Assembly: GCA_029961685.1 (NCBI GenBank)
Contig: JARWKL010000002.1
Location: 28,860,908-28,924,907, forward strand
Direction: 5' to 3'
Length of the DNA: 64,000 nucleotides
Origin: Aristolochia californica
Lineage: Eukaryota > Streptophyta > Magnoliopsida > Piperales > Aristolochiaceae
Positions 14,178 through 27,499 of this stretch are shown here, in pieces. Each line of letters starts with the position of its first letter. The first letter of the stretch is position 1. A program made the translations under genes and the position numbers. Under the pieces are notes generated by a model, which saw only the letters and a program-made list of their open reading frames with translations, made no database searches and was not told where the DNA came from.

Positions 14178-14532
14178 GGATCAAGGTTTGGGAAATGCAC
14201 AATGCACAAATGTAGGGAGAGATAATTCCAAAGAGTGTCTGTAACTTTTAGAGATTGTAAACTCTTTTAAGTTTTTATATATTAGGTTTTGCATTCGTCG
14301 GGAAAAGGGGGAGGCAGGGGATTTTTAACTGAGTGTTGACTTCCAATCCTTAAGTCATTTCATCCAAAAATATTGCCCGTTACACATGATAAATAACTTT
14401 ACAATCATCTATGATTGTTAGGTCAGCTTTTTGTAAATGGGCAAAATAATGGCTTGTTTGACTCGTGTAAATATCCCACCGCACGTTCACTAGAGAATTT
14501 AATGAGCGTTTGTTATTCTCTTTAAGAGGTTT
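14178..14532 (+). repeat. Truncated monomer with about 317 bp deleted
   Basis: The interval is only 355 bp. The sequence leaves the monomer right after GGATC (14178-14182) and resumes through AAGGTTT at GGGAAATGCACAATGCAC. The GCATGCATATCC, GAACTAGTGG, CATAAACTC and GGGGTGAAGG segments are all missing. This is the largest internal loss seen in block L. Confidence 0.88.
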
Positions 14533-17500
14533 GCATCCATAGGTCATTTGCATCTTAAACATGTTTCAAGCATGGATATCCATTTTTAAAACATGTGTAG
14601 AAGAAATGTCATTCTGATAAAATTCAAAGCTATCAAGGGTTGAACTAGTGGAATTTCCCAAACTTGGATAACAAAACTTTTGTGTCATTTGTTGTCTGTG
14701 AATAAAATTTCTTTACTTACATTTGTTATTGTTTTAAATCTTTTGCATGCATTAACTCTAAAAGTTTCATTTTGTTGTGATCTATTTGCCTTTTTTGTTT
14801 ACGGGGTGAAGGGAGAGCGAAAACTCAAATTTTTATTTAAGAAAATAGTATACATCTAAAATGGAAATGCACAATGCAAAAATATAGAGAGAGATAATTC
14901 CAAAGAGTGTCTGTAATTTTTAGGGTTTGTAAAATCTTTTCTGTTTTAATATATCATGTTTTACAATCATAGAGAAAAGGGGGAGGCGGGTAATTTTTAA
15001 CTGAGGGTTGACTCCCAATCCATAAGTCATTTCTTTATAAAATATAGCCCGTTACACATGATAAATCACTTTATAGTCATCTATGATTGTTAGGTCAGCT
15101 TTTGTAAATGGGTAAAATAATGGTTTGTTTGACTCAGGTAAATATCCCACCGCACATTCACAGGAGAATTTAATGAGCATTTGTTATTCTCTTTAAAAGG
15201 TTTGGATCCATAGGTCATTTGCATCTTTAACAAGTTTTAAGCATGCATATCCATTTTTACAACATGTGTAGAAAAAATCTCGTTCGTATAAAATTTCAAG
15301 CTATCAAGGGTTCAACTCGTGGAATTTCCCAAACATGGATAACAAAACTTTTGTGTTCATTTGTGGTGTGTGAATAAAATTTCCCTACTTATATTTGTTA
15401 TTATTTCAAATTTTTTCCTATCATAAACTCTAAAATTTTCATTTTGTTGTGATCTATTTGGGTTTTTTGTTTACGAGGTGAAGGGACAGTGAAAACTCAA
15501 AGTTTTGATTTAAGAAAAACGTATACATCTATAATGGAAATGCACAATGCAAAAATTTAGAGAGAGATAATTCCAAAGTGTGTCTGTTAGTTTTAGGGAA
15601 TGTAAACTTTTTTCAAATTTTATATATCAGGTTTTGCAAATGTCGAGAGAAGGGGGAGGCGGAGGAGTTTTAACTGAGTATTGACTCCCAATCCATAAGT
15701 CATTTCTTACAAAAATATAGCCCATTGCGCATGATAAATTACTTTACTATCATCTATGATTGTTAGGTCAGTTTTTTGTAAATGGGAAAAATAATGCCTT
15801 ATTTGACTCGGGTAAATATCCCACCGCACGATCACTGGAGAATTTAATGACCGTTTGTTATTCTCTTTAAAAGGTTTGCATCCATAGGTCATTTTCATCT
15901 TTATCTTGTTTCAGGCATGCATATCCATTTTAAAACATGTGTAGAAGAAATCTTGTTCTTGTAAAATTCCAAACTATCAAGGGCTGAACTAGTGGAATTT
16001 CCCAAACTTGGATAACAAAACTTTTGTGTTCATTGGTGGTGTGTGAATAAAATTTCTTTACTTACATTTGTTATTGTTTTAAATTTATTTTATACATAAA
16101 CTCTAAAATTTTCATTATGTTGTGCTTTATTTACGTTTTTTGTTAACGGGGTGAAGCGAGAGCAAAAACTCATAGTTTTGATTTAAGAAAAAAATATACA
16201 TCTAAAATGGAAATACACAATGCACAAATTTAGAGAGAAATAATTCCGAAGAGTGTTTGTAATTTTTAGGGATTGTAAACACTTTTTGGTTTTTATATAT
16301 CAGGTTTTGCAATCGTCGGGAAAAGGGGGAGGTGGGGGATTTTTAACAGAGTGTTGACGCCCAATCCATAAGTCATTTCTCACAAAAATATAGCTCGTAA
16401 CGCATGATAAATCATTTTACAATCATCTATGATTGTTAGGGCAGCTTTTTGTAAATGGGTAAAATAATGGCTTGTTTGACTCGGGTAAATATCCCACCGC
16501 ACTTTCATAGGAGAATTTAATGAGCATTTTTTATTCTCTTTAAAAGGTTTAGATCCATAGGTCATTTCCATATTTAACTAGTTTTAAGCTTGCATATCCA
16601 TTTTTACAACATGTGTAGAAAAAATCTCGATCTTATATAATTCCAAGCTATCAAGGGTTGAACTAGTGGAATTTCCCAAAGATGGTTAACAAAACTTTTG
16701 TGTTAATTTGTGGTGTGTGATTAAAATTTCCTTACTTACATTGGTTATTGTTTCAAATTTTTTCCATACATAAACTCTAAAATTTTCTTTTTGTTGTGAT
16801 CTATTTGCCTTTTTTGTTTACGGGGTGAAGGTAGAATGAAAACTCAAAGTTTTGATTTAAGAAAAAAGTATACATATAAAATGGAAATGCACAATGCACA
16901 AATATTGAGAGAGATAATTCCAAAGAGTGTCTTTAATTTCTAGGGAATGTAAACTCTTTCCAGTTTTTATATATCAGGTTTTGCAATCATCGAGAAAAGG
17001 GGGAGGCGGAGGAATTTTAACTGAGTGTTGACTCCCGATCCATAAGACATTTCTTAAAAAAATATAGCCCGTTACGCATGATAAATCACTTTACTATCAT
17101 CTATGATTGTAAGGTCAGCTTTTTGTAAATGGGCAAAATGATGCCTTGTTTGACAAAGGTAAATATCTCACCGCTTGTTCATTGGAGAATTTAATGAGCG
17201 TTTGTTATTCTCTTTAAAAGCTTTGCATCCATAGGCCATTTGCATCTTTAACATCTTTCAAGCATGCATATCCATTTTTAAAACATGTGTAGAAGAAATC
17301 TCGTTCTTATAAAATTCCAAGCTATCAAAGGTTGAACTAGTGCAATTTCCCAAACTTGGATAACAAAATATTTGTGTTCATTTTTAGTGTGTGAATAAAA
17401 TTTCCTTAATTACATTTCTTATTATTTTAAATTTTTTCCATACATAAACTCTAAAATTTTCATTTTGTTGTGATCTATTTGCCTTTTTGTTTACAGGGTA

Positions 17501-19934
17501 AAGGGAGAGCAAAAACTCAAAGTTCTGGTTTAAGAAAAAAGTATACATCTAAAATGGAAATCGACAATGCACAATGCACATATGTAGAGAAAGATAATTC
17601 CAAAGAGTGCCTATAATTTTTATGGATTGTAGACTCTTTTCAGTTTTTATATATCAGGATTTGCAATTGCCGGGAAAAGGGAGAGGCGGGACATTTTTAA
17701 CTGAGTGTTGACTCCCAATCCATAAGTCATTTGTTACAAAAAAATATAGCCTGTTAGGCATGATCGATCACTTTACAACCATCCATGATTGTTAGGTCTG
17801 CTTTTGGTAAATGGGCAAAATAGTGGCTTGTTTGACTCGGGTAAATATCCCACCGCACGTTCACTGGAGAATTTAAAGTGTTTGTTGTTCTCTTTAAAAG
17901 GTTTGGATCCATAGGTCATTTGCATTTTTAACATGTTTCAAGGATGCATATCCATTTTTAAAACATTGTAGAAGAAATTTCGTTCTTATTAAATTCAAAG
18001 CTATCAAGGGTTGAACTAGTGGAATTTCCCAAACTTGCATAACAAAACTTTTGTGTTCATTTGTGGTGTGTGATTAAAATTTCCTTACTTACATTTGTTA
18101 TTGTTTCAAATTTTTTACATACATAAACTCTAAAATTTTCTTTTTGTTGTGATCTATTTGCCTTTTTTGTTTACGGGGTGAAGGTAGAGTGAAAACTCAA
18201 AGTTTTGATTTAAGAAAAAAGTATACATATAAAATGGAAATGCACAATGAACAAATATAGAGAGAGATAATTAGAAAGAGTGTCTTTAATTTTTAGGGAA
18301 TGTACACTCTTTCCAGTTTTTATATATCAGGTTATGCAATCGTCGAGAAAATGGGGAGGCGGAGGAATTTTAACTGAGTGTTGACTCCCAATCCATAAGT
18401 CATTTCTTACAAAAATATAGCCTGTTACGCATGATAAATCACTTTACTATCATCTATGATTGTTAGGTCAGCTTTTTGGAAATGGGCAAAATGATGCCTT
18501 GTTTGACTCAGGTAAATATCCCACTGCTCGTTCACTAGAGAATTTAATGAGCGTTTGTTATTCTCTTTAAAAGGTTTGCATCCATAAGCCATTTGCATCT
18601 TTAACATCTTTCAAGCATGCATATCCATTTTTAAATCATGTGTAGAAGAAATCTCGTTCTTATAAAATTCCAAGCTATCAATGGTTGAACTAGTGGAATT
18701 TCCCAAACTTGGGTAACAAAACTTTTGTGTTCATTTGTGGTGTGTGAATAAAATTTTCTTACTTAAATTTGTTATTATTTTAAATTTTTTCCATACATAA
18801 ACTCTAAAATTTTCATTTTGTTGTGATCTAATTGCCTTTTTGTTTACATGTTAAAGGGAGAGCGAAAACTCAAAGTTTTAGTTTAAGAAAAAAATATACA
18901 TCTAAAATGGAATTGGACAATGCACAATGCACATATGTAGAGAAAGATAATTCCAAAGAGTGCCTATAATTTTTATGGATTGTAAACTCTTTTAAGTTTT
19001 TATATATCAGGTTTTGCAATTGCCGGGAAAAGGGAGAGGTAGGGGATTTTTAACTGAGTGTTGACTCCCAATCCATAAGTCATTTTTTACAAAAAAATAT
19101 AGCCCGTTAGGCATGATCAATCACTTGACAATCATCTATTATTGTTAGGTCAGCTTTTTGTAAATGGGCAAAATAATGGCTTGTCTGACTTGGGTAAATA
19201 TCCCACCGCACGTTCACTGGAGAATTTAATGAGCATTTATTTTTCTCTTTAAAAGGTTTGGATCCAGAGGTCATTTGCATTTTTAACATCTTTCAAGCAT
19301 GCATATCCATTTTTAAAACATGTGTAGAAGAAATCTCGTTCTTATAAAATTCTAAGCTATCAAGGGTGGAACTTGTGGAATTTCCCAAACTTGGATAACA
19401 AAACTTTTGCGTTAATTTTTGGTGTGAGAAAAAAATTTCCTTCCTTACATTTGTTATTGTTTTAAAATTTTTTCATACATCAACTGTAAATTTTTCATTT
19501 TGTTGTGATCTATTTGCTTTTTTTGTTTACGGGGGTGAAGGGAGAGCGAAAACTCCAAGTTTTGATTTTAGAAAAAAGTATACATCTAAAATGGAAATGC
19601 ACAATGCACAAATGTAGAGAGAGATAATTCCAAAGAGTGTTTGTAATTTTTAGGGATTGTAAACTCTTTTCAGTTTTTATATATCAGGTTTTTCAATCAT
19701 CAGGAAAACGGTGAGGCGGGGGATTTTTAACTGAGCGTTGACTCCCAATCTATAAGTCATTTCTTTCAAAAATATAGCCCGTTGCGCATGATAAATCACT
19801 TTAAAATCATCTATGAATGTTAGGCCAGCTTTTTGTAATTGGGCAAAATAATGGCTTATTTGACTTCGGTAAATATCCCACCGCACGTTCACTGGAGAAT
19901 TTAATAAGCGTTTGTTATTCTCTTTAAAAGGTTT
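14533..19934 (+). repeat. Dimeric higher-order repeat, period about 1.35 kb
   Basis: Anchors: 14533, 15204, 15878, 16551, 17225, 17905, 18578, 19260. Type A units (15878, 17225, 18578) share GCATCC instead of GGATCC, AATGCCTT or GATGCCTT instead of AATGGCTT, and GGCGGAGGA after the G tract. Type B units (17905, 19260) share an extra GCACAATGCACAATGCAC stretch (near 17559 and 18915), GAGTGCCTATAATTTTTATGG, and TGCCGGGAAAAGGGAGAGG. Copies are 1347-1355 bp apart. The 16.72-18.07 and 18.07-19.42 kb segments are especially alike (TGATTAAAATTTCC, GAAGGTAGA). This is homogenisation in two-monomer steps. Confidence 0.85.
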
Positions 19935-22900
19935 GGATCCAGAAGTCATTTGAATCTTTAACATGTTTCAAGCTTGCATATCCATTTTTACAACACGTGT
20001 AGAAGAAATCTCGTTCTTATAAAATTCCAAGCTGCCAAGGGTTGAACTAGTGGAATTTCCCAAACTTGGATCACAAAACTTTTGTGTTCATTTGTGGTGT
20101 GTGAATAAAATTTCTTTCCTTAAATTTGTTTTTTTTAAAATATTTTCCATACATAAACTCTAAAATTTTCATTTTGTTGTGATCTAGTTGCCTTTTTTTG
20201 GTGACGGGTTGAAGGGAGAGCGAAAACTCATTGTTTTGTTTTAAGAAAAAAGTATACATCTAAAATGGAAATGCATAATGCACAAATGTAGAGAGAGATA
20301 ATTCCAAAGAGTGTCTGTAATTTTTAGGCATTGCAAACTCTTTTCAGTTTTTATATATCAGGTTTTGCAATCCTCGGGAAAAAGGGGAGGCGGGGGATTT
20401 TTAACTGAGTGTTGACTCCAAATCCATTTGTCATTTCTATAAAAAATATAGCCCATTGCACATGATTAATCACTTTACAATCATCTATGATTGTTAGGTA
20501 AGCTTTTTGTAAATAGGCAAAATAATGGCTTGTTTGACTTGGATAAATATCCCACTGCACGTTCACTGGGGAATTTAATGAGTGTTTGTTATTCTCTTTA
20601 AAAGGTTTGGATCCATAAATCATTTGAATCTTTAACATGTTTCAAGCATGCATATGCATTTTTACAACATGTGTAGAAGAAATCTCGTTCTTATAAATTT
20701 CCAAGCAATCTAGGGTTGAACTAGTGCAATTTCCCAAACTTGGATAACAAAAAATTTGTGTTCATTTGTTGTGTGTGAATAAAATTTCTTTACTTACATT
20801 TGATATTTTTTTAAATTTTTTCCATACTTAAACTCTAAAATTTTCTTTTTGTTTTGATCTATTTACCTTTTTTGTTTATGGAGTTAAGGGAGAGCGAAAA
20901 CTCAAAGTTTTGATTTAAGAAAAAAGTATACATCTAAAATGGAAATGCAAAATGCACAAATGTAGATAGAGATAATTCCAAAGACCGTCATAATTTTTAT
21001 GGATTGTAAACTCATTTTAGTTTTTATATATTAGGTTTTGCAATCGTCCGGAAAAGCGGGAGGTGGGGGAGTTTTAACTGAGCGTTAACTCCCAATCCAT
21101 AAGTCATTTGTTTCAAAAATATAGCCCGTTGCGCATGATAAATCACATTACAATAATCTATGATTGTTAGGTCAGGTTTTTGTAAATGGGCAAAATAATG
21201 GCCTTTTTGACTCATGTAAATATCCCACCACATGTTCACTGGAGAATTTAATGAGTGTTTGTATTCTTTTTAAAAGGTTTGGATCCCTAAGTCATTTGAA
21301 TCTTTAACATTTTTCAAGCATGCATATCCATTTTTGTAACATGTGTAGAAGAAATCTCGTTCTTATAAAATTCCAAGCCATATGGGTTGAACTAGTGGAA
21401 TTTCCCAAACTTGCATCACAAAACTTTTGTGTTCATTTGTCGTGTGTGAATAAAATTTATTTTCTTACATTTGTTATTGTTTTTAATTTTTTCCATACAT
21501 AAACTCTATAATTTTCATTTTGTTGTGATCTGGTTGCCTTTTTTCGTTGTCGGGGTGAAGGGAGAGCGATAACTCAAAGTTTCGATTTAAGAAAAAATTT
21601 TACATCTAAAATGGAAATGCTTAATGCACAAATTTAGAGAGAGAGATAATTCCAAAGAGTGTCTATAATTTTTAGGGATTGTAAACACTTTTCAGCTTTT
21701 ATTTATCAGGTTTTGTAATCGTCGAGAAAACGGGGAGGCGGGGGAATTTTAACTGAGTGTTGACTCCCAACCCATAAGTCAATTCTTACAAAACAAAATA
21801 GCCCTCTACACTTGGTAAATCACTTTACAATCATCTATGATTGTTAGGTTAGCTATTTGTAAATGGGAAAATATTGGCTGGTTTGACTCGGGTAAATATC
21901 CCACCGTACATTCACAGGAGAATTTAATGAGCATTTGTTATTCTCTTTAAAAGCATTGGATCCATAGGTAATTTGCATCTTTAACATGTTTCAAGCATGC
22001 ATATCCAGTTTTAAAACATGTGTAGAAGAAATCTCGTTCGTATAAAATTCCAAGCTATCAAGGTTTGAACTAGTGGAATTTCCCAAACTTAGATAACAAA
22101 ACTATTGTGTTAATTTGTGGTGTGTGAATAAAATTTGCTCTCTGACATTTTTTTTGTTTTAAATTTTTTCTTTACATAAACTCTAAAATTTTCATTTTGT
22201 TGTGATCTATTGCATTTTTTGTTTACGGGGTGAAGGGAGAGCGAAAACTCAATGTTTTCATTTAAGAAAAAAGTATACATCTAAAATGGAAATGCACAAT
22301 GCACAAATGTAAAGAGAGATAATTCCAATGAGTTTCTGTAATTTTTAGGGATAGTAAACACTTTTCAGTTTTTATATATCATATTTTGCAATCGTCGAGA
22401 AAAGGGGGAGGCGGGGGATTTTTAGGTGAGTTTTGACTCCCTATCCATAAGTCATTTATTTAAAAAATATAGCCCGTTACGCATGATAAATCAATTTACA
22501 ATCATCTACGATTGTTAGGTCAGCTTTTTGTAAATGGGCAAAATAATGGCTTGTTTGACTCGGGTAAATATCCCACCGCACGTTCACTGGAGAATTTAAT
22601 GAGTGTTTGTTATTCTTTTTAAAAGTTTTGAATCCATAGATAATTTGCATCTTTAAAAGTTTTCAAGCATGCATATCCATTTTTAAAACATGTGTAGAAG
22701 AAATCTCGTTCATATAAAATGCCAAGCTATCAAGCGGCGAACTAGTGGAATTTCCCAAACTTGGATAACAAAACTTCTATGTTCATTTGTGGTTGTGAAA
22801 AAAATTTCTTTTTTTACATTTGTTATTGTTTTAAATTTTTACCATACATAAACTCTAAAGTTTTTATTTTGTTGTAATCTATTTGCCTTTATTGTTTACG

Positions 22901-24820
22901 GGGTGAAGGGAGAGCGAAAACAAAAAGTTTTGATTTAAGAAAATTATACATCTAAAATGGAATTGCACAATGCTCAAATGTAGAGAGAGATAATTCAAAA
23001 GTGTTTCTGTAATTTTTAGGGATTGGAAACACTTTTCAGTTTTTATATACCAGGTTTTGCAATCATCGGGAAAAGATGAGGCGGAGGATTTTTAACTGAG
23101 TGTTGACTCCCAATCCATAAGTCATTTCTTACAAAAATATAGCCCGTTGCGCATGATAAATCACTTTACAATCAACTATGATTGTCAAGTTAGCTTTTTG
23201 AAAATGGGCAAAATAATGGCTTGTTTGACTCGGGTAAATATCTCACCGCATGTTCACCGGAGAATTTAATGAGCGTTTGTTATTCTCTTTAAAAGGTTTG
23301 GATCCACAGGTCATTTGCATGTTTAACATGTTTCAAGCATACATATCCATTTTTAAAACATGTGTAGAAGAAATCTCATTCTTATAAAATTCCAAGCTAT
23401 CAAAGGTTGAACTAGTGGAATTTCAAAACTTGGATAACAAAACTTTTGTGTTCATTTGTGGTGTGTGAATAAAATTTTCTTTCTTACATTTGGTATTGTC
23501 TTAATTTTTTTCCATTCATAAACTCTAAAATTTTTATTTTGTTGTGATCTGTTTGCCTTTTTTGTTTACAGGGTGAAGGGAGTGCGAAAACTCAAAGTTT
23601 ATATTTAAGAAAAAAATATACATCTAAAAAGGAAATTCACAATGAACAAATGTAGGGAGAGATAATTCCAAAGAGTGTCTGTAACTTTTTGGGATTGTAA
23701 ACATTTTTCACTGTTTATATGTCAGGTTTTGCAATCATTGAGAAAAGGGGGAGGCGGGGGATTTTTAACTGAGTGTTGACTCCCAATCTATAAGTCAGTT
23801 CTTTAAAAAATATAGCCCATTATGCGTGATAAATCACTTTACAATCATCTATGATTCTTAGGTCAGCTTTTTCTAAATGGGCAAAATAATGGCTAGTTTG
23901 ACTCGGGTAAATATCCCACTGCACGTTCACTGGAGAATTTAATGAGCATTTGTTATTCTCTTTAAATGGTTTGGATCCACAGGTTGTTTGCATCTTTAAC
24001 TTGTTTCAAGCATGCATATCCATTTTTAAAACATGTGTAGAAGAAATCTCGTTCTTATAAAATTATATTCTATCAATGGTTGAACTAGTCGAATTTCCCA
24101 AACTTGGATAACAAAACTTTTGTGTTCATTTGTGGTATGTGAATAAAATTTCTTTACTTACATTTGTTATTTTTTAAAATTTTTTCCATACATAAACTCT
24201 AAAATTTTCATTTTGTTGTGATCTATTTACCTTTTTTGTTTATGGGGTGAAGGGATAGCGAAAACTCAAAGTTTTGATTTAAGAAAAAAGTATACATCTA
24301 AAATGAAAATGCACAATGCACAAATGTAGAGAGAGATAATTCCAAAGGGCGTCATAATTTTTAGGGATTCTAAACTCTTTTTAGTTTTTATATATCAGGT
24401 TTTGCAATCTTCGGGAAAAGGGAGAGGTGGGGGATTTTAAACTCAGTGTTGACTCCCTATCCATAAGTCATTTTTTTCAAAAATATAGCCCATTGTGCAT
24501 CATAAATCACTTTACAGTCAACTATGATTGTTAGGTCAGGTTTTTGTAAATGGGCAAAATAATGGCTTGTTTGACTCCAATAAATATCCGACCGCATGTT
24601 CACTGGAGAATTTAATGACCGTTTGTTATTCTCTTTATAAGGTTTGGATCCATAAGTCATTTGAATCTTTAACTTGTTTCAAGCATGCATATCCATTTTT
24701 GCAACAAGTGTAAAAGAAATCTCGTTCTTATAAAATTCCAAGCTATCAAGAGTTGAACTAGTGGAATTTCCAAAACTTGGATCACAAAACTTTTGTGTTC
24801 ATTTGTGGTGTGTGAATAAA

Positions 24821-26172
24821 ATTTCTTTTCTTACATTTGTTATTGTTTTTAATCTTTTCCATACATAAACTCTAAAATTTTTTATTTGATGTGATCTAGT
24901 TGCCTTTTTTTGTTAACGGGGTGAAGGGAGAGCGAAAACTCAAAGTTTTGATTTAAGAAAAAATTTTACATCTAAAATGGAAATTCAAAATGCACAAAAG
25001 TAGAGAGAGATAATTCCAAATAGTGTCTGTAATTTTTAGGGATTGTAAACTCTTTGCAGCTTTTATATATCAGGTTTTGCAATCGTCAGGAAAACGGGGA
25101 GACGGGGAATTTTTAACTGAGTATTGACTCCCAACCCATAAGTCAATTCTTAAAAAAACAAATAGCCCGTTACACATGGTAAATCACTTTACAATCATCT
25201 ATGATTGTTAGGTCAGCTATTTTAAAATGGGAAAATGATGGCTGGTTTGACTCGGGTAAATATCCCACCGTACATTCACAGGAGAATTTAATGAGCATTT
25301 GTTATTCTCTTTAAAAACTTTGGATAAATAGGTCATTTGCATCTTTAACATGTTTCAAGCATGCATATCCATTTTTAAAACATGTGTGGAAGAAATCTCG
25401 TTCGTATAAAATTCCAAGTTATCAAGGTTTGAAGTAGTGGAATTTCCCAAACTTGGATAACAAAACTTTTGTGTTCATTTGTGGTATGTGAATAAAATTT
25501 CTTTTCTTACATTTGTTATTGTTTTTAATCTTTTCCATACATAAACTCTAAAATTTTTTATTTGATGTGATCTAGTTGCCTTTTTTTGTTAACTGGGTGA
25601 AGGGAGAGCGAAAACTCAAAGTTTTGATTTAAGAAAAAATTTTACATCTAAAATGGAAATTCAAAATGCACAAAAGTAGAGAGAGATAATTCCAAATAGT
25701 GTCTGTAATTTTTAGGGATTGTAAACTCTTTGCAGTTTTTATATATCAGGTTTTGCAATCGTCGGGAAAACGGGGAGACGGGGGATTTTTAACTGAGTAT
25801 TGACTCCCAACCCATAAGTCAATTCTTAAAAAAACCAATAGCCCGTTACACATGGTAAATCACTTTACAATCATCTATGATTGTTAGGTCAGCTATTTTA
25901 AAATGGGAAAATGATGGCTGGTTTGACTCGGGTAAATATCCCACCGTACATTCATAGGAGAATTTAATGAGCATTTGTTATTCTCTTTAAAAACTTTGGA
26001 TAAATAGGTCATTTGCATCTTTAACATGTTTCAAGCATGCATATCCATTTTTAAAACATGTGTGGAAGAAATCTCGTTCGTATAAAATTCCAAGCTATCA
26101 AGGTTTGAAGTAGTGGAATTTCCCAAACTTGGATAACCAAACTGTTGTGTTCATTTGTGGTGTGTGAATAAA
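24821..26172 (+). repeat. Near-identical 676-bp tandem duplication of one monomer
   Basis: Copy 1 (24821-25496) and copy 2 (25497-26172) share many private variants absent from neighbours: TTTTTTATTTGATGTGATC, GTTAAC before the GGGTGAAGG segment, AAAATTTTACATC, AAATTCAAAATGCACAAAAG, CTTTGCAG, GGGGAGACGGGG, and a mutated anchor GGATAA (25322, 25998). Only scattered differences were seen between the copies, such as CAGC versus CAGT and CGTCAGG versus CGTCGGG. This is the most similar adjacent pair in the window and looks like the youngest duplication. Confidence 0.9.
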
Positions 26173-27199
26173 ATTTCCTCTCTGACATTAGTTAATGTTT
26201 TAAATATTTTCCATACATAAACTCTAAAATTTTCATTTTGTTGTGATCTATTTGCCTTTTTTGTTTACTGGGTGAAGGGAGAGTGAAAACTCAATGTTTT
26301 GATTTAAGAAAAAAGTATACATCTAAAACGGAAATGCACAATGCACAAATGTAAAGAGAGATAATTCCAAAAGAGTTTCTGTAATTTTTAGGGATAGTAA
26401 ACACTTTTTAGTTTTTATATATCAGGTTTTGCAATCGTCGAGAAAACAGGGAGGCGGGGGATTTTTAGCTGAGTGTTGACTCCCTATCCATAAGTCATTT
26501 ATTTCAAAAATATAGCCCGTTACACATGATAAATCATTTTACAATCATCTACAATTGTTAGGTCAGCTTTTTGTAAATGGGAAAAATAATGGCTTGTTTC
26601 ACTCGGGTAAATATCCCACCGCACTTTCACTGGAAAATTTAATGAGCGTTTGTTATTCTTTTTAAAAGTTTTGCATCCATAGATCATTTTCATCTTTAAC
26701 ATTTTTCAAGCTTGCATATCCATTTTTAAAACATGTGTAGAAGAAATCTCATTCTTATAAAATTCCAAATTATTAAGCGGTGAACTAGTGGAATTTCCCA
26801 AACTTGGATTACAAAACTTCTGTGTTCATTTGTGGTGTGTGAAAAAAATTTCTTTCCTTACATTTGTTATTTTTTTAAATTTTTACCATACATAAACTCT
26901 AAAGTTTTCATTTTGTTGTAATCTATTTGCCTTTTTTGTTTACGGGGTGAAGGGAGAGCGAAAACTGAAAGTTTTGATTTAAGAAAATTATACATCTAAA
27001 ATGGAATTGCACAATGCTCAAATGTAGAGAGAGATAATTCAAAAGAGTTTCTGTTATTTTTAGGGATTGTAAACTCTTTTCAGTTTTTATATATCAGGTT
27101 TTGCAAACGTTGGGAAAAGATGGAGGCGGAGGATTTTTAACTGAGTGTTGACTCCCAATCCATAAGTCATTTCTTACAAAAATATAGCCTGTTGCGCAT

Positions 27200-27499
27200 G
27201 ATAAATCACTTTACAATCAACTACGATTGTCAAGTCAGCTTTTTGAAAATGGGCAAAATAATGGCTTGTTTGACTTGGGTAAATAGTGGAATTTTTAGTT
27301 GAGTGTTGACTCCCTATCCATAAGTCCTTTATTTCAAAAATATATCCCGGTACGCATGATAAATTACTTTACAATCATCTATGATTGTTAGGTCAGCTTT
27401 TTGTAAATGGGCAAAATAATGGCTTGTTTGACTCGGGTAAATATCCCACCGCACTTTCACTGGAGAATTTAATGAGCATTTGTTACTTTAAAAGGTTTG
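27200..27499 (+). repeat. Chimeric monomer with about 154 bp of out-of-phase extra sequence
   Basis: The anchor interval 26673-27499 is 826 bp. At 27285 the sequence GACTTGGGTAAATA leaves its register and returns about 150 bp upstream in the monomer, to TTTTTAGTTGAGTGTTGACTCCC. The returned stretch carries CTCCCTATCCATAAG, ATTTCAAAAATAT and CGCACTTTCACTGG, all features of the unit ending at 26673. After the anchor the sequence again has CCACAGGTCATTTGCATG, the feature of the unit at 23300. The order of templates is therefore type 23300, then type 26673, then type 23300. Confidence 0.8.
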
